DNA of 60,000 nt. Origin: Symbiodinium natans (lineage: Eukaryota > Sar > Dinophyceae > Suessiales > Symbiodiniaceae). Below, one piece after another: positions 20,376 to 31,849 of the stretch; position 1 is the stretch's first letter; each line of letters opens with the position of its first letter. Below the pieces are notes generated by a model that made no database searches, was not told the DNA's origin, and saw nothing but the letters and a program-made list of their open reading frames with translations. The stretch is taken from NCBI GenBank assembly GCA_905221605.1, contig CAJNDS010002106.1:202501-262500 (forward strand), read 5' to 3'. The position numbers and the translations under genes are program-made.

Positions 20376-22740
20376 GGTCTGTAGCCCTAAACCCCAAGGT
20401 TGTGGTGCAGGGTTTTGAGCTTAGGGCTATCACCGAAACACCAAAACTCCGTTGCCCCAAGACAAAACTTTTGTAAAACACTAGCAGACAGAACATGTTC
20501 ATGTATATCCCTACACCCCTCTCCACACCCCAAAACCTCAAGCCCCACAACCTATCGAGGGTTCCTCTAACCCCCAAAAATCCTGTCGACTTCGGCAACA
20601 TCTCTACAACCCAAAACGACCTACACACCCCACCACTCACCTCCCTAAGCCCTAATCCCCACACTCTGCATTATCGGCAGTGTCCCGTGCACTAGCCTCT
20701 GCGTCCATTTTGAGATCCTTGCCTGCGCAAGGGCGTCAAGGTTCACAGTTTACACCCTAGCACTTGCAGCTTCGGAGGCTGTCATAACCAGGGCTTGGGG
20801 TGTAGGGTTTAGGGTTTAGGGTTTAGGGTGTAGGGTTTAGGGTTTAGAGTTTAGGGTTTAGAAGTTTCGGGTTTAGGGTTCAAGGGGTACGGTTTAGGGG
20901 AAGGTAGGGCCATGAGAAAGCGAGGTTTGCAAAATGCTCCTTGAGCCACCTCCCTTGACCACTAGTTGCTTTGGAACACCCCAAAAAGCAAGAATCATTG
21001 TTCCTTAGAAGGGCAATATAAGGGGTTCTGATCCTCCATTTTTGTGCAGTTCTTACGCAAGTAGTAGTCTTAGTTGCTGAGTTCATAAGCCCCGAAAAAG
21101 TGTACACTTTCAGTTCTATAGAGGATTATAGTATCCCAAACAGTGTAAAGTGTGCTCACAACACAAGGTTTAGGGTTTAGGGGTTTTAGGGTTTAGGGCA
21201 CCTAAGTTAACCCAAACACAGCATGAAATCTTGGGAAGTATCGTAAGGAGGGCTTAGGCTTAGGTGCAGCAACCCAAAGGACCTTTAAAAAACAAAACAA
21301 AAAAACAAAACCTTTTAGGGTTTAGGGTTTGGGGTTTAGGGGTGTAGGGGTGTAATCAGGGGTGTAGGGTTTAGGGCTGTAGGGTTTAGGGTTGCAGGGT
21401 TGAGGGGTTTCGGGTGGGTCAAAGTCAAAGTTGACGTTCCTGCCCGGCTTCCTGGCGCCCGAAACACTAAACCCTAAACCCTAAACCTTGACCCTAAACC
21501 CTAAACCCTAAACCCTAAACCCTAAACCCTAAACCCTAAACCCTAAACCCTAAACCCTAAACCCTAAACCCTAAACCCTAAACCCTATGGTAATGTTTAG
21601 GGCTGCCATGATGTCGGCGTCTTGTCTCGCACCACTGCAAGGGCTCAAGGCTTTTGGGTCCAGGGCTTCGGGCTTGAGACCCTGACTTCCTCAGAGGGTT
21701 TAGGGTTTAGGGCTAGGGTTTAGGGTTTAGGGTTTAGGGTTTAGGGTTTAGGGTTTAGGGTTTAGGGTTTAGGGCTTAGGGCTTAGGGCTTAGGGTTTAG
21801 GAGCCTTGAGGCTTCCCAGGCACCTCCGCCCTCGAAGCAAGAAGGCTCCCTTTTTCTTTGCTCCTTGCCTCCGAGATCTGTCGGCAGCTCAGATGCGTGA
21901 GTTGGTGCCGCTCTCTTCTAGGGTTCGTAAAGGGAGGGTTTAGGGTTTAGGGTCTAGGGTTTAGGGGTTTAGGGTTTAGGGTTTAGGGTCTAGGGTCTAG
22001 GGTTTAGGGTTTAGGGTTTAGAGTCTAGGGTTTAGGGTTTAGGGTCTAGAGTTTTAGGGTTTAGGGTTTAGGGTTCAGGAATTAGGGTTTAGGGTTTAGA
22101 CTTGAGGGTTTGAGGGTTTTGTAGGGTCTTAAGGGAGGTCTCAAAGGGTGGGCATGGCACTCAAGCTTCCCTGATACTCCGCACTACTCCCTAAGGCTCC
22201 CTGAGCTTCTCTGAGGTTCCCTGGGTACCTACCCCGCAGGAACCCCCCAAAACCCTATAAACCCCAAAGCCTAAACCCTAAACCCTAAACCCTAAGCCCT
22301 AAGCCCTAAACCCTAAACCCTAAACCCTCCCTTAAGATCCCTGTGATCGCGAGAAGGGCTGATGCAAGCTGATCTTCTTTGGATTCTTTGGATCGCCTTG
22401 AAATCTCAAACTGGCACGCCTTTGCTTACTTCCCATATACCGATAGAGTTTAGGGTTCAGGGTTCAAGGTTCAGGGTTTAGGGGGGTTCAAGGGGGGTAG
22501 GTAGCTAAGGTCAAACTTTCAGAATAAAACTACTTCAGAAGAGGCCAAAAGTTGACCAGGTTGGGATTTGAACCGCTGAGTTTAAAGGTGGAAGAAGGAC
22601 TTTTCAACTGGGGCCACCCCTAACAGCAAAACGATACATCCCGGAACATGTAGGGTTGAGGGGTTTGGGGGTCTAGGGTGTAGGGTTCTTGGGTTTAGGG
22701 TTCTTGGGTTTTGGGTTTTGGGTTTTGGGTTTAGGGGTAC
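20376..22740. other. Telomeric arrays and unassigned short open segments
   Basis: Arrays lie at 20800-20870, 21464-21585, 21695-21800, 21935-22130 (degenerate) and 22261-22328. Short coding-like plus pieces occur at about 20690-20790 and 21805-21930 (KAPFFFAPCLRDLSAAQMRE), but no chain could be built. A B-box-like GGTTCAAATCC lies on the minus strand near 22560. Confidence 0.4.
21075..21148. mobile_element. MITE-like element, family G
   Basis: GAGTTCATAAGCC, GTGTACACTTTCAGTT and TATCCCAAA are shared in order with 56330-56405. Confidence 0.6.
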
Positions 22741-23006
22741 GGGCGGTTAAGGGTCAGGCCTCGCGTTTTGGGATTCGGAGGCTCTAAGCCTAGGCGCGCA
22801 AGCCGGGCTCCGGCCACTCTCCCCTCTTGAAAGCGTGGCCTCAAAGCGTGGCCCATCTGGAGGCTTCCGAAAATAGGGTTTAGGGTTTAGGGTTTAGGGT
22901 TTAGGGTTTAGGATTTAGGGTTGGGAGTGCGGGGCGACCACATCCGCTAAGGGGTCTGGGCCTAACCCCCATCTGGAATCTGGAGCCCTCCGTTGCTCTT
23001 TTCTTT

Positions 23007-23158
23007 TTAGGGTTTAGGGTTTAGGGTTTAGGGTTTAGGGTTTAGGGTTTAGGGTTTAGGGTTTAGGGTTTAGGGTTTAGGGTTTAGGGTTTAGGGTTTA
23101 GGGTTTAGGGTTTAGGGTTTAGGGTTTAGGGTTTGGGGGGGGTTTAGGGTTTAGGGTT
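23007..23158 (+). repeat. Long TTTAGGG array ending in a T/G run
   Basis: About twenty units followed by a T-run and a G-run (23157-23182). Confidence 0.95.
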
Positions 23159-23194
23159 TTTTTTTTTTTTTTGGGGGGGGGGTACTGTACACAA

Positions 23195-23747
23195 CTTGAT
23201 CGCTTCGTCTAGTATAGCAGAACCAATAACAGTCGGCACACCAGAACAACAAGCAACTGCAGTTGGGGGAGGAGGGGGTTCCCCAAAGAGCCCAATGCCC
23301 CTGAATTAAGGAATATAGCTTATATACCTTAAACCGTATTAAGCATCCCTAAACCCTAAACCCTAAACCCTAAACCCTAAAGGTGTCTTCCTGAACTAAG
23401 GGGGTGTTGGGCTCTTTGGGTCTGGGATCCTGCTGAGAATGCCGTCCCGGCTGGAAAGAGCTTCGAGAAATCGGACGCTGGCACGAGGGACTCACAGGTA
23501 GCTCTGATGACTGTTCGGGGTAGTTTAGGGTTTAGGGTTTAGGGTTTAGGGTTTAGGGTTTAGGGTTTAGGGCCTGGTGCTGCAATGCGAGAAGCTGTGT
23601 AATTGCTGAGGCAAGCTTCCACGCTCCTGGCCGCTGTGTCGGGGGAGTAGGCCCTAAGGAAGCTGGGCACGGCGTCAAGCCATACTTTGTTGACGCTCGT
23701 GCCGTGAGACGCAATGAGGCAGGCTCCACTGTCGGCGCGCACCTTTC
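23195..23747 (-). CDS. Three-exon fragment, unknown product
   Basis: Exon a is about 23747-23574 (SYNTHETIC label avoided; fragment SVNKVWLDAVPSFLRAYSPD). Exon b is 23510-23430 (RATCESLVPASDFSKLFPAG). Exon c runs from 23256 to about 23195 (SGVPTVIGSAILDEAIK). The 63-nt intron 23511-23573 is a telomeric array with GC donor and AG acceptor. The intron 23257-23429 contains an entire family B element, with GA donor and AG acceptor. Phases agree at both joins (1/2, then 1/2), and exon b is exactly 81 nt. The product is not recognised; further exons probably lie on both sides. Confidence 0.55.
23283..23421. mobile_element. Family B element with telomeric insert, intronic
   Basis: Complete ends CCCAAAGAGCCCAATGCCCC and its complement enclose a short CCCTAAA array (23346-23382). 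It lies inside the intron of the candidate gene above. Confidence 0.7.
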
Positions 23748-23759
23748 TTCCCCTAAGGC

Positions 23760-25069
23760 CCTATAAGGACTCGTATTTTAGGATTTTTGGGCCCAAACGC
23801 CTTCTTACATAGGGCTTTTTGTGAGCCTGAGGGCCCTTCTGTGTTGACTTTGGTCTTGTTGCCCCAGTTCTTTGCATGTCTTGCTGTTGTCCCCAGTTCG
23901 CAAGCCTTGCTGTAAAGTACAAATTTGGCACCCAAGCTACACAGCTGTAGGCAGCCCCAATCTACAACCGGGCAATGTGCCTTCTTCATCAGACTGCGTA
24001 GCCGAATTTCACAACAGCTCGTGTCGGAATTTAGGGCTCATACTCGCCAAATCTCAATAAGTCTCCAAACCTTAAACTAACTTAAACCCTAAACCCTAAA
24101 CCCTGTGGCTTCATCCGAAAGGATCGGCCGCTGAGGTGCCCTGCAAGGGATCTGAACAGACCTCCGGTTGTGCTGGCGTAGGGTTTACGGTTTAGGGTTT
24201 AGGGCAATGTAAACCTAAACACACACGCCAGGCAACAGGCCGAGAAGATGGCCCGTCTTGAGCCACGCGAACTTGCTGGTTCTGAGTAGGGAATGGGGGC
24301 ATGAGGTACCCCATATCCCCCGATAGTTATACCCCCTTAGAGGAAATATGTAGGGTACCCTACATATTTCCCCCATGTACCCCTACATTTTCCCTCTGAG
24401 GGAATATGTAGGGTACCTAAGTTCCCCCATTCCCTTAAAGGAACCATACCCCCTAAAGGAATATGTAGGGTACCTAATTCCCCATTCCCTACTAAGAGCC
24501 AAGGGGGCGAAGGGCAAAAATAAACACAGCAACGGGGTCAGCTCTCCAGATGATCCTCACTTTGGGGCACCAAGAATGATGGAACAAAAACCGTGCTTAT
24601 GGAAATTGCAACCCTTAAAATTCTAAATTCCTAGGCTGAAGCGAGCAGCGGCGAGCACGCGGGTGGCGACAGCCCCTGCGAGCTCCGGAGCTGTCGCGAC
24701 AGTCGCAGCGAAGGAGCCCCGTTAGCTGCACCCGGAAGGTGCCGGCGCACGGCTCCGCGCGTGCTTGAACTGGAGCAGAGGGCTATGACCTCAAACCTTC
24801 ACCCAGGTTCCTGCCTCCTCAGACTCAGGGTTTAGGGCTCAGGAATTGAGGGTCAGGGCCTTTCTAGGGCCAGGGGCCTTTCTGGGCTTCTAAGATTTAG
24901 GATTTGGGTAAAGGGGGCTTTCTGGCTAGTCATGCTTACTGAGATATGTTCTGATGATATGGTTGATAAGGTCAGGACGGTCCTTGAGTGGCCAGGAGTG
25001 CTGCTGTAAGGGAGGTCCTTAGCACCCGGCTGGCTGCAGAGACCTGGTTGCAAAAAAGGGTTCAGGGCC
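23760..25069. other. Unassigned complex sequence
   Basis: Complex, both-strand-open segments at 23860-24060, 24110-24180 and 24640-24830 (alanine/arginine-rich), plus the family H element at 24279-24500. No splice-consistent chain was found. Confidence 0.35.
24279..24500. mobile_element. MITE-like element, family H, with internal repeats
   Basis: The ends resemble TTCTGAGTAGGGAATGGGGG and CCCATTCCCTACTAAGAGCC. The interior repeats a GAATATGTAGGGTACC module about four times in both orientations. A shorter relative is at 51859-51972. Confidence 0.65.
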
Positions 25070-25654
25070 TTGCTGCGGCTGTTTGGATTTAGGGAAAACC
25101 TCGTTGGGGCGCCTGAAAGCTTCATGAGGGGGTTGCAGCTCCAAATGCTTCCGAAACCCATTTTGGGCAAGGCCACCTCCGCTTTCACGACCTACGTAGT
25201 TTCTATCAGGGGGGGGGGGGGGGGGGTCGTATTTTCCAGTTGTCGAGACAATGCTCGGAGACCCCCTTGGCCAAAACTCCGAACCCGCCCCCCTGAAACG
25301 GAAAGTTCACCCGTGGAGGGGTGGGTACCGATTCGGTCAATGGTGGCCGATTCCCGTGAAACTTTGCCAGGAATGTGCGGAAGTGCCTTTTCAAGTGTTT
25401 ACCCTAAACACCAAAAAGGGGTCTTAGTTAGCTGTCAGCTCTCTAGGCTTCAGGGTGCACAAGGAGCCCAAGTGGCCACCGCTTGCGATCAAAGTATGCA
25501 AAGGAATTTGTTGCTGGCAGAAATGACACCCACATGTTACAGATTTTGGTTCTTGCAGCTTTTTTTGTGTATCGAAGAGCCCAACAGACATATTGAAAAA
25601 CCCTCAACCCGACCAAGGTCAAAATTTGGGTGGGCGGGTTGGGAGAGAACGTGA
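25070..25654 (+). CDS. 194-codon open frame of doubtful status
   Basis: The longest non-repetitive plus frame in this part of the window. It includes a poly-G stretch (25210-25226) read as glycine, which argues against it being one real exon. The C-terminal half (MQRNLLLAEMTPTCYRFWFL) looks more protein-like. The minus strand is also open over 25206-25394. Low confidence. Confidence 0.25.
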   Translation: MLRLFGFRENLVGAPESFMRGLQLQMLPKPILGKATSAFTTYVVSIRGGGGGVVFSSCRDNARRPPWPKLRTRPPETESSPVEGWVPIRSMVADSRETLPGMCGSAFSSVYPKHQKGVLVSCQLSRLQGAQGAQVATACDQSMQRNLLLAEMTPTCYRFWFLQLFLCIEEPNRHIEKPSTRPRSKFGWAGWERT

Positions 25655-25909
25655 ACCTTTGTGCACACCCCACAACACACGTCTCGCGCGGTGGTATGCG
25701 CGGAGCATGTGACACACACCCTAAACCCTAAACTCCTAAACCTTCCTTCCCAAGCCCTAAACCCTAAACCATTGCCAAATGGGGGGCCCTTTTCTATCTG
25801 GGGTCCCCGGAAAGGGATCATCATCGAGAGAAACGAAGTGTCGCGGCAAAGGGTTGCCACCCGCATTGCAAGGTTCCCTTTGGGGGGTTTAAGGCTAAGG
25901 CTTAATTAA

Positions 25910-26594
25910 GGTTAAGGGTTTAGGATTTAGGGTTTAGGGTAGGTTAGGGTTTAGGGTTTGGGGTTTGGGGATTAGGGTTTAGGGCTAGGGTTTAGGGCCC
26001 GATCCAGGACGCTTCCTCCCGATCACTCCAGCGCAGCTGGCTCGACACCAACTCTGGGTGACACGGCAAACCTCAGCGGCGCGGGAGCAGGGGGGGGGGG
26101 GGGGGGTTTAAGGTTTAGGGTTTAGGGTTCAGGGTTTAGGGTTTAGGGTTTCGGGTGTAGTGTTTAGGGTTTAGGGTTTAGGGTTTAAAGGGACTCCGGG
26201 CTGCGGGAGGGGGAGGGGGGGTTCAGTTTAGGTTTAGGGCCTGGAGTTTAAGCTTTTGTGGCCTGGGGATCAAAGTTACAGACAGTTTCAACCAAACCCT
26301 AAACCCTAAACCCTAAAGATGGACTTGATATAGTATCATGCTTTACGAGACTTTCATTCCACAACATAAGCAAAGTGCTATTCCTGGCCTTCTCTCCTAA
26401 ACTACAAAGCCGGCATTCCAATTCTCAGCACTACTCTCACAACAGCATGTTTCTATTCTTGTCGGTAACATTTAATTATGCTGGATGTCAGATATTTGTC
26501 CTGCTTATTTGATAGTCTTTGTGAGGCGATGTGTATCTGCAAACCCTAAACCCTAAACCCTAAACCCAAAACCCTAAACCCCTAAACCGCTTCT
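25910..26594. other. Telomeric arrays and AT-richer sequence
   Basis: Degenerate TTTAGGG arrays at 25915-25995 and 26110-26190, and a G-run at 26090. An AT-richer segment at 26320-26540 without long frames may be untranslated or intergenic. Confidence 0.45.
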
Positions 26595-28274
26595 CCAGGG
26601 TCTAGAATGCTTGATGGATTGCCGTACTGAGGTTGTTCGTGCAACACCTGGCGGCCTGGCAAAGTACTGCTTGAAAAGAGTTGGAGGTGATGTGCACAAC
26701 GCGAAACCCTGGGCCCTAAACCCCAAACCCCAAACCCCAAATCCCACATCCCAAACCCTAAGCCCTCAGCCCAACCCTCAACCCTAAACCCTAAACCCTA
26801 GACCCTAAACCCTAAACCCTAAACCCTAAACCCTAAACCCCAAACCCCAAACCCCAGACCCTAAACACGGATGTCCGCGGAAGTGGCTGGAGATGCTGCA
26901 ACTCACAGCTGGGCAGGGTGTGGGGGGACCCCAAAGAGCCCAATACCCCTTGAAATAAGGAATATGCCTTCACATAGAACTATAAATAAACATACATAAA
27001 CAAATGAATAAATATGTGTATATATATGTATATACACATACATATATATATATATATGAAAAAATATATACTTATTTATTTATTTAAATAGCGAAGCCCC
27101 AAACCCCCCCCCCCCCTAATTACACCGTAAACGCACCCGAAACCCTAAACCCTCTTAAGCCCTAGCCCGTTCTTGTGGGGGGATTCAAGGGTGCACATGC
27201 GAGTTGCTTCCGCTCCACGAAGGATTCGAAGAGCCTGCCAGGGGCAACCGATTCATCGAGCTCCGGGTTCAGGGGTTTAGGGCTTAAAGTTTAGGGTTTA
27301 GGGTTTACGGGTTTACGGGTTTAGGGTTTAGGGTCTGGGGTTCCGGGTTTACGGGTTTAGGGTTTAGGGTCTGGGGTTCAGGGATTTAGGGTTTACGGGT
27401 TTAGGGGTTAAGGGGTTTAAGGGCTTAGGGTGTAGGCTTGCGGAGAAGGGTTTGGGGTTTGGGTCCATTCTCCTTATGCGGCCCGTCTTGTTCTGAGGTG
27501 GCTTTTGAGCTATTGATCCCCTTTTAGGGCTCTCTTGGTGCAAATTCGGAGCCCATTAGGGCACCCCAAAACGGACCCAGTAGACGTCTGCCGTCTGCAC
27601 GGCAGGCGGTTTTTCGCAACACAAGTATTGCGCTTTAGGGGCGCGCCCCAGAATTGGGCCCAGCATCACCATAAACAAACAAAACTTTAAACCCTGAACC
27701 CTGTGAGTGAAGAAGGGCCACAAAGCCTCTTAAGTGTTATATATATATATGTCTTTATTTATGTATATATACATATATATCTATATCTATTCTCCAAAGT
27801 TGGGGCTATAAAGGAAAGAACAAGAATCTCCAGCTGCTTTGACATCGAAACAGAAATTCTTCGAGCCTGCCAACAAAGCAACCCTAAACCCTAAACCCTA
27901 AACCCTAAACCCTAAACCCTAAACCCTAAACCCTAAACCCTAAACCCTAAACCCTAAACCCTTCTCTATAGGCCCAGGCCCCCAGAGCTGGCAGGGGCCT
28001 GTAAAGAATCTGCAGCAGGACCACGCCCACAATGCTAATCGCGACCCAGATTCCTCACGAGGTTGCAGCTGGATAGAGAGTTTAGGGTTTATAGGGTTTA
28101 GGGTTTAGGGCAAGGAGTGCCCCACTCAATCGTCGCACTATCCCTACAGTTCGGCATCGGGATGGGTTGGCTTAGCGAGTGCGTTTGGGGCTCCCCCTTA
28201 TACAAACAGTCCTTCATAGCATACCCAAAGGCTCCTATGTAGTACCTTTTTCGGGTAGTATACTAGACCCGCAC

Positions 28275-28307
<33 letters not shown>

Positions 28308-30127
28308 CCCCCCCTAAACCCTAAAAACTAAACCCCAAACCGTTAAACCGTAAACACTAAACCCTAAACCCTAAACACTAAACCCTAAACCCTAAACCCT
28401 AAACCCATCCTCCCCCCACCCCCACTCCCCCACCCCTTCCCCCCACCCACAAAGAAAAAAAAAAGAAGACGCAAGGAAGTCATGTTCTCCTAATCACTAA
28501 ACCCCAAACAGTTAAGCCGTAAACACTAAACCAGAAACCATAAACCCTAATAAAGGAAGTCATGTTCTCATGTACCCTAAACCCTAAACCCTAAACCCTA
28601 AACCCTAAACCCTAAACCCTAAACTCCCACAAAAAAAGACCCAAGGAAGTAATGTTCTCATGTTCTCATCCCCAAGCGTCCGATGAGCAGGCCCTGGTTC
28701 GAGGAGTGCAGCTCCTGAGGTGGCTTTTCTTTGGGGGTTGTGGGGGTTTGGGGTTTAGGGTTTAGGGTTTGGGGTTTGGGGTTTAGGTTTAGGGTTTAGG
28801 GTTTGGGGTTTGGGGTTTAGGTCTAGGGTTTAGGGTTTAAGGTTTGGGGTTTAGGGTTTGAGGGGTTTGAGGGGTTTTTGAGGGGGTTCATGTGTTCAGG
28901 GCGTTTGTCTTGCTTGGCCCGTGAAGCTCCGATAATGCCGTCTGAGGGGCCTTTGACAACCTCTAAACCCGAAACCCTACACCCTGAACCCTGAACCCTA
29001 AACCCTGAACCCTAAACCCTAAACCCTAAACCGCGTGTTGACAGCTGTTAGTTCTCGACTGCTTTTGCTAAGGGGTTACGGAGCCCTAATTCCCTCATTC
29101 CCCACTAGAACCAGGGTTTGGTTTTCGTTCAGGGGCTTGGTTTCTACGCGCCCCTCCCGTGGCAACTGTTTTGTTGTGCTCTGCCCAGCCCTTCCTTTAG
29201 GGAAGGTTTAGGGTTTAGGCAAACATTTACACATCCCAGCTTGGGCCAACAAAAAAAACTCGAATTACTTTATGAACCAGGCCCACACAGAAGTGCACGA
29301 AAATCCACTTGTGCCTAAACCCTAAACCCTAAACCCTAAACCCTAAACCCTAAACCCTATACCCTAGAAACCCAAAACCCGAAAGCAGAAGTCCTAAACC
29401 GTCCCGGTACCGAACCCCAGGGTAGGCAGTTGCGCTGAGCGACGCTGTTGTACGCCACGAGTGCCAGACCGATGTGCCAGACAAAAGCGGCCTGGCAAGG
29501 TTTAGGGTCCAGGGCCTTCACACTGTTTAGGGTTTAGGGTTTAGGGTTTAGGGTTTAGGGTTTAGGGTTTAGGGAATCCCCTATGACTAACCCCAAAGGA
29601 ACTACATTGGATGGAGCCTTCAGGTAGGGTTTAGGGTTTAGGGTTTAGGGTTTAGGGTTTAGGGTTTAGGGTTTAGGGTTTAGGGTTCAGGGTTCAGGGT
29701 TGAGGGTTTAGGGTTTAGGGTTTAGGGTTTAGGGTTTTTTAGGGTTTAGGGTTTTTTAGGGTTTAGGGTTTAGAGTTTAGGGTTTAGGGCCTTAATTAGG
29801 GTTTATAGGGTTTAGGGTTACCTCTAACCTTAAACCCAAAACCCTCTTGCAACAGGAGCTTGCCACTCTCTCACGCTAAACCCTAGACCCTCAAAGGCAC
29901 TGTGAAACACTGCCACAGGCGCAGGGGTGGGAGGGAGATCCCAGGCCAGCCCCCTGTTGGCCCCTTTGTTTAACACTTTTGAGAGGCAAACACAAGGACC
30001 CTCCGAAATCAGGGCTTGGGGGGGTTGGGGTTTGCTTCTATTTGTTTAAGAGCCCCCCCCCCCCCCCCCAAAAAAAAAAAAAAAAACGAATACTCTTCCT
30101 TGCAGGGGCAAGATAGGGATGATTATC

Positions 30128-30203
<76 letters not shown>

Positions 30204-30334
30204 TTAGGGCTCTTTGTGTCACCGGGGTTGAGGATTGTTCAGAGTTGAGAGGCTTCTGGAGAGCCCCACCTAAGACCGCAGCTCCCGAGGCAAGGGCTTT
30301 AGATTTGGGGCTTGTAAAGCCCCCCGAATCCTGA
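26595..30334 (+). CDS. Candidate multi-exon gene, unknown product
   Basis: Successive plus-strand segments between repeats look coding: 26600-26710 (after a TTCTCCAG acceptor; LECLMDCRTEVVRATPGGLA), 27165-27270 (GCTCELLPLHEGFEEPARGN), 27970-28080 (SWQGPVKNLQQDHAHNANRD), 28130-28200 (SIVALSLQFGIGMGWLSECV), 28685-28740 (SDEQALVRGVQLLRWLF), 29225-29315, 29430-29500 (VALSDAVVRHECQTDVPDKS) and a terminal piece 30207-30334 (CVTGVEDCSELRGFWRAPPK) ending in TGA at 30332-30334. Junctions were not resolved and more than one gene may be present. No domain is recognised. Confidence 0.4.
26931..27090. repeat. Family B end followed by AT-rich simple repeat
   Basis: A left family B end at 26932 runs into interrupted TA/TATT repeats (26985-27090). 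Confidence 0.6.
27880..27961 (-). repeat. Interstitial CCCTAAA array
   Basis: About eleven perfect units between candidate plus exons. Confidence 0.95.
28203..28306. mobile_element. Family E element followed by C-run
   Basis: CCCAAAGGCTCCTATGTAGT marks the element; a run of about 30 C (28276-28306) follows. Confidence 0.55.
29525..29800 (+). repeat. TTTAGGG arrays around a family E element
   Basis: Arrays at 29525-29573 and 29624-29800 enclose a family E element (29573-29625). Confidence 0.8.
30130..30203 (+). repeat. TAG trinucleotide microsatellite
   Basis: About 24 perfect TAG units. It ends in TTTAG directly before the candidate terminal exon, so it is most likely intronic. Confidence 0.95.
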
Positions 30335-30873
30335 TTTATAAACCCCAAAAACCAAACCAAACCCTAAACCCCAAACCCCAAACCCGAAACCCGAAACCCA
30401 AACCCTGTAGTATAAACCCTAAGGCCTAAACCCCAAAACCGTAAAACCTAAGCTCCGTGCCTGCACCACCCGTATGGCGAAGGTCTCCTGCAAGGCTCAC
30501 TCGGATGCCAGAACCCCCTGAAATGAATTGGGATGGGATTCAGGATTGGGGCTATAGGGTTTTCTAGGGCTTAGGGACCACTGAACCCTGCAGTTGCGAT
30601 TTCTACCCCCGTGCTACCGTAATCTTTCATGGGCAGGTATGGGCTGCAAGGATCACGGGTTGTTTCCAGCAGGGTAAAGTGGTGGTTTAGGGGGCTTGCA
30701 GGCTTAACGTCCGTCATAAGGATTAGGGTAGCTTCTTCTACCTAAACCCTAAACCCTAAACCCTAAACCCTAAACCCCTAAACTTGCCACTTCCCGGGTT
30801 TCTTGGTGGGTTCGGGGCTTCGGGTCAGGACTCTTCCGGTCCACTCAACTGAAGTACGTTTGAGCGTGCAAAG

Positions 30874-31287
30874 TTGGGGGTCAGGCCCCACACCTCAAAT
30901 CCTGAAATGTTCGTCTCTTCCCTGGACCTGAAGGCCGAAGCCATGCATGAACGTCAAACTGCTAAACACAACGACCCGGACTTTCCGCATAATTTCGGAG
31001 ACCCTCAGCTGTTGAACGCTGTGGAGTTCTTGGCGTTTAGTTTGTATAGGCAGGGTTGCCAGAAACGTTCATGTCCCTGCCCTCCCCCTCGCCCTCGCCC
31101 TCACCCCCTCACCTCACCCTCCCCCCTCCCCCCCTTCCTCCCTCTACCACAAAGGTTACAGGCTACTTATCACCTCAGCGCATGTAGGCTTGATCGCTGT
31201 AATGGAACGGTAGCCTTTGGAGTGGTACAGAATATAACCCATTTAAGACAGATGCGTGAGGTTCAGATTTCCTTCCTGGGCTCGTAA
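30874..31287 (+). CDS. Candidate terminal exon, unknown product
   Basis: A 137-codon plus frame ending at TAA (31285-31287). It contains DPDFPHNFGDPQLLNAVEFL, a Pro/Cys-rich low-complexity linker (about residues 70-92), and CRLDRCNGTVAFGVVQNITH near the end. The first and last parts look globular; the middle is simple C-rich sequence. No start is assigned and no family is recognised. Confidence 0.4.
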   Translation: MGVRPHTSNPEMFVSSLDLKAEAMHERQTAKHNDPDFPHNFGDPQLLNAVEFLAFSLYRQGCQKRSCPCPPPRPRPHPLTSPSPLPPFLPLPQRLQATYHLSACRLDRCNGTVAFGVVQNITHLRQMREVQISFLGS

Positions 31288-31849
31288 CTAGACGTGCTGC
31301 GACAGCACTCTACAATTACCGAACGCAAGACATCTATGCCTCAACCCCAAGCCCCTAAACCCGAAGCCCCCAACCCACAAATCCCGAGCCCAACTAACCC
31401 CATGCGTCCTGTGTCGCGTGCACTAGGCGCGCATCCCGCGGGACGTTGCGACGCTTAACCTCGGGTTGAGGGTGTATTCTTGAGGCTTCGGAAGAAGTGT
31501 ACTTGCTTTCCCTTATGGTCCTATATAACTATCCTATGCGAACCACCAAGCCCCTGCTCTAACGTTTAAGGCCCCTTTCGTACAGGGGTTGTACGACTTC
31601 AAGAACTGGGAGTGGGAGGAAGGCTCTTGGGCACTATCAAGGAAAGGAGGGACCCTTGTAAGGGGCCTGAAAGAAGTCATATAGAGCACGAAGCCCTACA
31701 AACCCCGTAAACCCCACCACAAAACTCCTATTCCACAACTATACAGGGGGTTACATGGCGGTAGTTACTTAGGCTCCTGCAACAACTCCCCACACTAAAC
31801 CCTAAACCCTAAACTTTAAACCCTAAACCATAAACCCTAAGCCCGTCTC
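31288..31849. other. No supported gene
   Basis: Complex sequence without long frames; a short CCCTAAA array at 31795-31850. Confidence 0.45.

Noticed and set aside
22540-22630. tRNA-like sequence on the minus strand with a B-box-like GGTTCAAATCC.
   Set aside because: Acceptor and T stems do not pair and no convincing anticodon arm forms; at most a degraded tRNA-derived fragment.
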